Source: Fibrobacter sp. UBA4297 (lineage in GTDB: Bacteria > Fibrobacterota > Fibrobacteria > Fibrobacterales > Fibrobacteraceae). From it: DNA of 64,000 bases. A program made the translations under genes and the position numbers. The stretch is taken from NCBI RefSeq assembly GCF_002394865.1, contig NZ_DGUZ01000007.1:27586-91585 (forward strand). The letters are read 5' to 3'. The notes beneath the pieces were generated by a model. The model saw nothing but the letters and a program-made list of their open reading frames with translations, made no database searches and was not told the DNA's origin. Of the stretch, positions 59,701 through 64,000 are shown one piece after another; within the stretch, counting starts at the first letter, position 1; each line of letters starts with the position of its first letter.

Positions 59701-59897
59701 GCCCGTACAGCGAATTCGACATCAAGCTTGACATTCCGGGCTTCAAGGGCAAGGCCAAGGTCCAGACTTTGGACAAGACCTCCGAAAAGCTTAAGGAAGG
59801 CTGGGCAAACGACCCGTCCAAGAAGGCTAAGACTGTCGATATCACGAAGGGTATCAAGGTTGGCAAGCGCACCCTTACCCTCATCACTTTGGAATAA
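56736..59897 (+). CDS. celF: GH51 cellulase with three N-terminal CBM11-like modules (endoglucanase F type)
   Basis: 1,053 residues; AAAAGGA lies 8 nt before ATG 56736. Signal peptide ending AAMAQ. Two related beta-sandwich modules (about 27-215 and 245-432; both contain W-KI-EIRFS and V-VD-I), then a CBM11-like module (about 444-611). The GH51 catalytic domain follows, with WEIGNEIYG (acid/base Glu 754) and LWLTEWN (nucleophile Glu 873), 119 residues apart as in known GH51 arabinofuranosidases. Size and layout match, from memory, the 118-kDa cellulose-binding endoglucanase F (Cel51A) of F. succinogenes. Exported; attacks cellulose or xyloglucan-like glucans. The very strong codon bias predicts high expression. 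It is flanked by its own terminator. Confidence 0.93.
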   Translation: MIKQSLKVASLAVLGLSVTAAMAQPKRPHLAVYKFFDEQYRPGGYDYAYGGTSKGVTITKSGGYKSKAALNIKLDPKEYSGASICLYNEFFDLNKYMLDSKVEFMIKGKHGGEAVKVGLLDEEVSDGKKTQVVLPMNKYIEGGTVTTDWKKVSIPLVDFPDRGLYWDNTRKSEFPARIDWDKIAEIRFSIDKSAASEFEVWVDNIEIVKGNKKAAPKKQIVYWDENNDIIDGPKNPEKLDGKAKTLATFYDNQVKGFSYSYGGLTAQREAQSKTPGNKNVLAMYIDNNDWSGVTYSLGEGKFIDLSKVRDKGGLYFWIKGKLGGEKLYVGILDNQGNDIKSQTKVGLNDWIKVSKDWQLAKIPLKRFTDKGKAWDANKSAEVAKDIKWDKIQEIRFSVGKGENAGEPGKPAPVTVFVDQITFTSNIDWVDPDLKWDSFKSNAPDYVISDFEGKFAKDKWEPSTGPKSQLKFKVENCAEFKSNCLNIEHYLLADWVDVVLDMQKNGRPAADRDWTKHWGLMFDVYSDKAWQSITVQVQDAGNEIFVSNVGAPKGKTTILVPFRTFGKFPYYQPPNAVENGLFDLKGVTALDFKPSGEGTAGGFKIDNIRLTNQRAVKAKERPAVIKVLVKGEKEVLNPEISGGLFGINAALWDGDMLDNKNFKVQTREFAKRINHGIIRYPGGLRADDDHWKEILDNHDWMVDTDEFLEWLKKTGSNAMFTVNFGSGTEQEAAAWVKHTNIDKKAGILYWEIGNEIYGNWHPYYEKYGKDGGTIYGKRARKFIEAMKKVDPTIKVAVLGVLEGDWNEKVLAETGDIADGLIVHHYPQHFGEENDFAMLSAPQTLTAIYERLHKVVDKWTAKFNKSKKIELWLTEWNSVDFNPGPQTLSVENGLFVADYLGMLATENVDNAQYWDIHNDITPEGGDYGYLTRSGEECMNCPRPSYWAFQMASDALRGKLMKTTIKGDEDALLTAYYTVNGNKKQLLLVNKSPYSEFDIKLDIPGFKGKAKVQTLDKTSEKLKEGWANDPSKKAKTVDITKGIKVGKRTLTLITLE

Positions 59898-59944
59898 GGT
59901 GTTGAGCTAAGGCTCGCAAACTAGATTCTCGAAATCTTGAAAAG

Positions 59945-59973
59945 GACTCCGCATTCGTGCGGGGTCTTTTTTT
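59945..59973 (+). terminator. Terminator of the GH51 gene
   Basis: GACTCCGCA-TTCG-TGCGGGGTC (9-bp stem, one G-U pair, UUCG tetraloop) followed by seven T. Confidence 0.95.
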
Positions 59974-60081
59974 GTGTGTAAATGGCGTGGTTTTCAAAAC
60001 CACTCTTTGTGTATATTAATCCCAAAAGTCTATTGAATTCAAACTTTCAATAAAACCTTCAATAAAAGGAGAATCGTGAAA

Positions 60082-61359
60082 ATGGTAATGCGTAGCCTTG
60101 TACTCCTTTTGATCGCTATTTCGGTTTCTTTTGCAAATTGGGAAATTGATGATTGGCACATCTCATTTAAATCTGTTGTAGACAAATTTTCTCAAATGCA
60201 GACGGTGGCTCAAAAATTGGAAACCGCCCCGGTCGCTTATTATGGCAAGCTCATTCAAAGAGAATACTTGCAACGTGAATCTTTTGACGTGTACAATTCG
60301 GAATTCGAAAAGAACTTTCCGCAAGTGTACCAGTCTTTTATGGGCTGGTCTGACTACAAGCAGAAACGGCAAAATGAATTGTTGACGCTGGCGCCTGAAA
60401 AGTACCAACAGATGTTTGAACAACGTTATTCGGCGATGAATGTGAAAGGCTTTTTCTTGATTCACGACGAAATTCGCGTAGATAAAGTTTATGACAAGGT
60501 AACTAAGACGTGGGTGACGCCAAAACCGGGCGAAGAGAAAAAGGAACTCTTTTCGTTTGCGTATGTGGGGCCGGATATTTCGCAAGACACGTCCTGGAAA
60601 ATTTCACAGAGAATGATGAGCCATTTGAATGAACCCGAAGAAAAGATGATGACTGTCAAGCGAATCTTCTTCATGGACGGCTATTCCGAAGAATGTTATT
60701 CTCTGGTCGATACTTCTATTTTCGAGAAGCTTCTGTATTTCCCGCACCGATTGAAGTATGACGTCGATTTGAATGCAGAGAACGTACAAACTGCGATGAC
60801 CGCGAATATCGAAGTGCCTAGCGCAACGCCGCAAAAGTTTGTTAAGGGCGAGGGGAGGGGGCGCTTTAATGCGTATGCCGATTTCGGGCGTCCGTTCTTA
60901 GCGGGTGATTTCCCGGGTTTTGATCCGGTCTTTTATTTGGATTTTGGTTTCAATCTTTATAGCCGCAACTGGTTTGCTGGGCTTGGGTTGAGTATCCGCA
61001 AGCTTGATGCCAGGTGCGATTCTTGTGGTACGAACGATTTGGGCGCGCATGTGGAATTTGGGTATTTGTGGCTGAAGACGGATTATATCGAGAGCGGCGT
61101 TTGGGGCAATCTCGGATTAGCTGCAGTTGAGGAACGATATTTCCGCTATGGCTTTGGTGTTCATGTCGAAGCTCTGTTCCCGAAGCTGATCGGGAAGCCT
61201 GTCGATAGTTTCTTCGAGCCGGGGATAGGGAACCGTTTCGGCGTGCGCCTAAAGCTTGGGGTGCAGAACATCAATATTTCGGATATCGGGCAGGCGAAGG
61301 GGCTTTCGCCGTTTATTGCGGTCGGCTTTACCTGGCATTGCATGGGACTGCGGTATTAA
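60082..61359 (+). CDS. Exported protein of unknown function with a barrel-like C-terminus
   Basis: 425 residues. AAAGGAG (60065-60071) lies 10 nt before ATG 60082; a GTG at 60076 and an ATG at 60088 are alternatives. Signal peptide MVMRSLVLLLIAISVSFA. Residues about 20-120 are helical and charged; the middle carries a mixed alpha/beta region. The last 170 residues have alternating strands with a terminal aromatic (YADFGRPFLAGDF, FYLDFGFNLYSRNWFAGLGLSI, FIAVGFTWHCMGLRY), typical of an outer-membrane barrel. TATATT at 60012-60017 is the likely -10. No family is recognised. Confidence 0.72.
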   Translation: MVMRSLVLLLIAISVSFANWEIDDWHISFKSVVDKFSQMQTVAQKLETAPVAYYGKLIQREYLQRESFDVYNSEFEKNFPQVYQSFMGWSDYKQKRQNELLTLAPEKYQQMFEQRYSAMNVKGFFLIHDEIRVDKVYDKVTKTWVTPKPGEEKKELFSFAYVGPDISQDTSWKISQRMMSHLNEPEEKMMTVKRIFFMDGYSEECYSLVDTSIFEKLLYFPHRLKYDVDLNAENVQTAMTANIEVPSATPQKFVKGEGRGRFNAYADFGRPFLAGDFPGFDPVFYLDFGFNLYSRNWFAGLGLSIRKLDARCDSCGTNDLGAHVEFGYLWLKTDYIESGVWGNLGLAAVEERYFRYGFGVHVEALFPKLIGKPVDSFFEPGIGNRFGVRLKLGVQNINISDIGQAKGLSPFIAVGFTWHCMGLRY

Positions 61360-61403
61360 GGCTTGGGGGCGCTTTGTGTTGCGCTTATGTGCTGGAATTG
61401 TGT

Positions 61404-61437
61404 TATAAAAAAACACCATCTCGTTGAGATGGTGTTT
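61404..61437 (-). terminator. Terminator of the tRNA-Lys cluster
   Basis: AAACACCATCTC-GTT-GAGATGGTGTTT, a 12-bp perfect stem; on the minus strand it ends in seven T. It follows the last tRNA by only a few bases and may also stop the plus-strand gene ending at 61359. Confidence 0.9.
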
Positions 61438-61439
61438 AG

Positions 61440-61512
<73 letters not shown>

Positions 61513-61678
61513 AAAATTCTTAGGTCGCAATCCCGTCTTTCGAAGGGAGCTATGTCTTTGCAAAAATCAAAAGTCGCAGTTTCAAAGTTCGTTAGATTCC
61601 GCTTTCGCTTTCAAAAACGCTTAGCTTTGTCTGACGCTTTTGTATTTGCAATACCTTGCCTTTCGGCTTGGTGTTTAG

Positions 61679-61751
<73 letters not shown>

Positions 61752-61917
61752 AAAATTCTTAGGTCGCAATCCCGTCTTTCGAAGGGAGCTATGTCTTTGC
61801 AAAAATCAAAAGCCGCAGTTTCAAAGTTCGTTAGATTCCGCTTTCGCTTTCAAAAACGCTTAGCTTTGTCTGACGCTTTTGTATTTGCAATACCTTGCCT
61901 TTCGGTTTGGTATTTAG

Positions 61918-61990
<73 letters not shown>

Positions 61991-62012
61991 ATAGTCGCTT
62001 AGGACGCGCACA

Positions 62013-62041
62013 ATTATAGAAAAGAAAAAACGCATTGGCAA
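62013..62041 (-). promoter_or_regulatory. Promoter of the tRNA-Lys cluster
   Basis: On the minus strand TTGCCA (62041-62036), 17-nt spacer, TATAAT (62018-62013). A GCGCGTCC GC-rich stretch follows where a stringent-type discriminator would lie. Confidence 0.85.
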
Positions 62042-62173
62042 GGGGATTTTAAAGAAAAAAGAAAAAAAATGTGGAATTATGAAAAGAATCCGCTTGTTGA
62101 AATTTGCTGGATTACGTCGCATGGTAAGACTTCAATGGAATTGGTTTCATTGAACTTGTAACGCCCAAGCGCG

Positions 62174-62202
62174 TTGACGTGAATTGTTATTTTATTTAAA
62201 TT
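62174..62202 (+). promoter_or_regulatory. Promoter of the Cys-rich lipoprotein
   Basis: TTGACG (62174-62179), 17-nt spacer, TAAATT (62197-62202); predicted start near 62209, about 38 nt before the ATG. The 130 nt between this and the tRNA promoter show nothing else. Confidence 0.65.
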
Positions 62203-62246
62203 TTACGTAAGATTTTATTTCTTTTCCCTTGTTATCGAGGAAAATC

Positions 62247-64000
62247 ATGAAAAAAACAATTTTAGACATTTTATTTGCGGCTATGATGGTCGTGACAATT
62301 CTCGTCGCCTGTAGTAATGAATCTAGCGATGAGACTCTCCCAAGAGAAATCATTACGGAGGTCAACTCGATTTACGAACTTGGGATATGTGGTGATGAAA
62401 ATGAAGGCGATACAGTTTATGCCAAAAAAGAAGATGCTGATTACTATTGCCACAGCGAAAACTGGATTCCTGTTTCCAAGAAAGATTCTTTAAGTTCTGC
62501 AAAATCATCTAGTAGCAAGGCCAGTTCCTCGTCCAAGGGTAAGGACGAACTCTCGAATTTTACGGAACTCTGTAAGGCTTCTGGTGGTACCGCAAAAGAC
62601 GGGGCTTGCGTCTGTAATAAGGAACTCTGCGACGTCGGTGCCGTTTGTAACACAATCACGGGTGTCTGCGGAAACCGTAGCAAGCCCTCCGATATATCTT
62701 CTGATTCCAAAAAAAGTTCTTCTTCTGTAGCCGCTTCTTCCGAATCTAAGTCTACCTCCTCCTCGGCGTATGTCCCGACCTTTACCGACCTGTGCAAGGC
62801 TTCTGGTGGCTCTATGAAAGATGGCGCCTGCGTCTGTAAGGGTGATGTCTGTGACGAAGGTGCCGTTTGCAACACTGTCACGGGTGCTTGCGGAAACCAG
62901 GTCAAGCTCAGTTCTTCCTCTGTTGCCGCCTCTTCTGAATCCAAGTCAAGCTCTTCCTCGGCATCTGCTCCAACTTTTGCTGACCTGTGCAAGGCTTCTG
63001 GTGGTACCGCAAAAGATGGTGCTTGCGTCTGTAAGACCGTTGCTTGTGACGAAGGCGTGCTCTGCAATACCAAGAGCAAGGAATGTGCAAACAAGGACGC
63101 TGTTGAAATCGAATGTGACGATAGCTACAAGAACTCCTGCTCCGACAGCCCCATGGGAATCGGTATTGTCAAGGAATGCATAAAAGGAATTGTCGTGAAC
63201 CGCTCGTGTGGCTTGGTCTCCTGTAACGAAAAGGGCACGGATTGCGGCGAATGCCTCAACGACGTACAGACCTGCACCGAAGACAAAAACTTTAAGGCGA
63301 CAGTCACCCGCTGCGAAAAGGGCAAGAAGGTGACCGAGAGCTGTAACGGAAAATCCTGCGACCCGCGCGACAACGCATGTGGCGAGTGCACGAACTACGA
63401 ACACACCTGTACCAACGATGACGAAGGAAAGGGAACCGTCTACGAGTGCGTCGCCGGCGAAGCTAAGAAAGCCGTTTCCATATGCGGCAACAAGTCGTGC
63501 CGTACCGACAAGGCCATCTGCGGCGAGTGCCTGAACGGCGAACTGAGATGCGACAATGACATCAACAACAACGCTGTCATGTACAGGTGCGTTGACGGAC
63601 AATGGGAACGGCTCCATAACAAGTTCGACCCGCTCGACAAGGAGTATTACCAATGCCCCGTCGCTTGTAGAGAAGGCACCGATCCACAGAAGATGGAGAA
63701 CGAATGCGACACGGATCAATGTTCGAATTGTGATCCCTGCTGGGGTGAACCCATGATTGGAGCACCCTCCAATCCAAATCCCTGTTACGACGAAGAACGT
63801 TGCAAACAAATTCTCAAGGACGAAGACCCCGACTACCCGCCGTTCAGGAGTTTCGAGACGAAACAGAAATGGAAGGACCTGATTCCTAGCAAAAAGATGG
63901 TAGCAAAAACCGTCCACGGGTACAACTGGATGAATCACAAACCAGTTTCCGATCCTAAAGAACGCGTGGAAAATTTCGAATTCGACCTTACTAACGAGAC
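62247..64000 (+). CDS. Cys-rich modular lipoprotein (partial, runs off the right edge)
   Basis: At least 584 codons, open to the edge. GAGG precedes ATG 62247. Lipobox ILVAC (Cys 22). Three modules of about 39 residues follow, each reading LCKASGG--KDGACVC...C--G-(V/L)CNT--G-C-N with six Cys (about 62565-62690, 62785-62900, 62980-63095), joined by poly-Ser linkers. A second series of Cys-rich units with a CGEC-N---C--D pattern follows (from about 63240, four or more copies). The modules look like small disulfide knots, EGF-like in spacing. Probably a surface or adhesion lipoprotein; function not known. It is a plausible client of the DsbA-like lipoprotein at 55901. Confidence 0.8.
   Translation, partial: MKKTILDILFAAMMVVTILVACSNESSDETLPREIITEVNSIYELGICGDENEGDTVYAKKEDADYYCHSENWIPVSKKDSLSSAKSSSSKASSSSKGKDELSNFTELCKASGGTAKDGACVCNKELCDVGAVCNTITGVCGNRSKPSDISSDSKKSSSSVAASSESKSTSSSAYVPTFTDLCKASGGSMKDGACVCKGDVCDEGAVCNTVTGACGNQVKLSSSSVAASSESKSSSSSASAPTFADLCKASGGTAKDGACVCKTVACDEGVLCNTKSKECANKDAVEIECDDSYKNSCSDSPMGIGIVKECIKGIVVNRSCGLVSCNEKGTDCGECLNDVQTCTEDKNFKATVTRCEKGKKVTESCNGKSCDPRDNACGECTNYEHTCTNDDEGKGTVYECVAGEAKKAVSICGNKSCRTDKAICGECLNGELRCDNDINNNAVMYRCVDGQWERLHNKFDPLDKEYYQCPVACREGTDPQKMENECDTDQCSNCDPCWGEPMIGAPSNPNPCYDEERCKQILKDEDPDYPPFRSFETKQKWKDLIPSKKMVAKTVHGYNWMNHKPVSDPKERVENFEFDLTNE

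Overview
The window looks like chromosomal DNA from a Fibrobacter-type bacterium (phylum Fibrobacterota). Three things point there: lipoproteins with long poly-serine linkers, two of which end in a FISUMP-like (Fibrobacter major paralogous) domain; a three-module GH51 cellulase resembling F. succinogenes endoglucanase F; and a general cell-envelope and fibre-degrader flavour. No database search was possible, so all names rest on motifs read by eye.

Layout. 1-1500: tail of an upstream gene and a FISUMP lipoprotein. 1537-27395: a tightly coupled three-gene unit made of a 7,235-residue LEPR-XLL/RTX protein, a PqqD-like/M50 protease/HlyD fusion, and a short divergent SecA ATPase. I read this as a dedicated export system for the giant protein, and it is the most interesting locus here. 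27409-27998: tmRNA (ssrA) behind an unusually structured leader. 28193-30947: a small acidic protein, then a minus-strand operon of two Ser-rich lipoprotein-like peptides and a radical SAM/SPASM enzyme, which may be a RiPP system. 31126-33500: ilvB-ilvH with promoter and terminator. 33812-37736: a secreted protein, an MBOAT acyltransferase, a barrel-like protein and a lipoprotein. 38071-41625: smc. 41626-43316: a repeat-rich gap and a second FISUMP lipoprotein, closely related to the first. 43460-45958: EamA transporter, a lipoprotein, a zinc-ribbon membrane protein. 45959-49606: an RHS toxin/immunity island flanked by duplicated RHS stubs. 49735-55627: dxs, a lipase-like hydrolase, a rhodanese lipoprotein, ribD, ddh. 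55901-61359: a DsbA-like lipoprotein, the GH51 enzyme, a secreted protein. 61404-62041: three tandem tRNA-Lys(CTT) genes on the minus strand. 62174-64000: a Cys-rich lipoprotein running off the edge.

Two features recur across the intergenic DNA. First, short period-7 tandem arrays (mostly four units, a different unit at each locus) often come as facing inverted pairs and often lie just upstream of a -10-like box. Second, nine genes lack a Shine-Dalgarno sequence but have a TANNNT box ending 6-8 nt before the start codon, as expected for leaderless mRNAs. Where -35 boxes can be seen the promoters resemble sigma70 types (TTGCCA-17-TATATT for ilvB, TTGCCA-17-TATAAT for the tRNAs).

Base composition also splits the window. 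Housekeeping genes and the GH51 enzyme use C-ending codons. The N-terminal half of the giant gene, the RHS tip and the small genes of the RHS island are markedly AT-rich.
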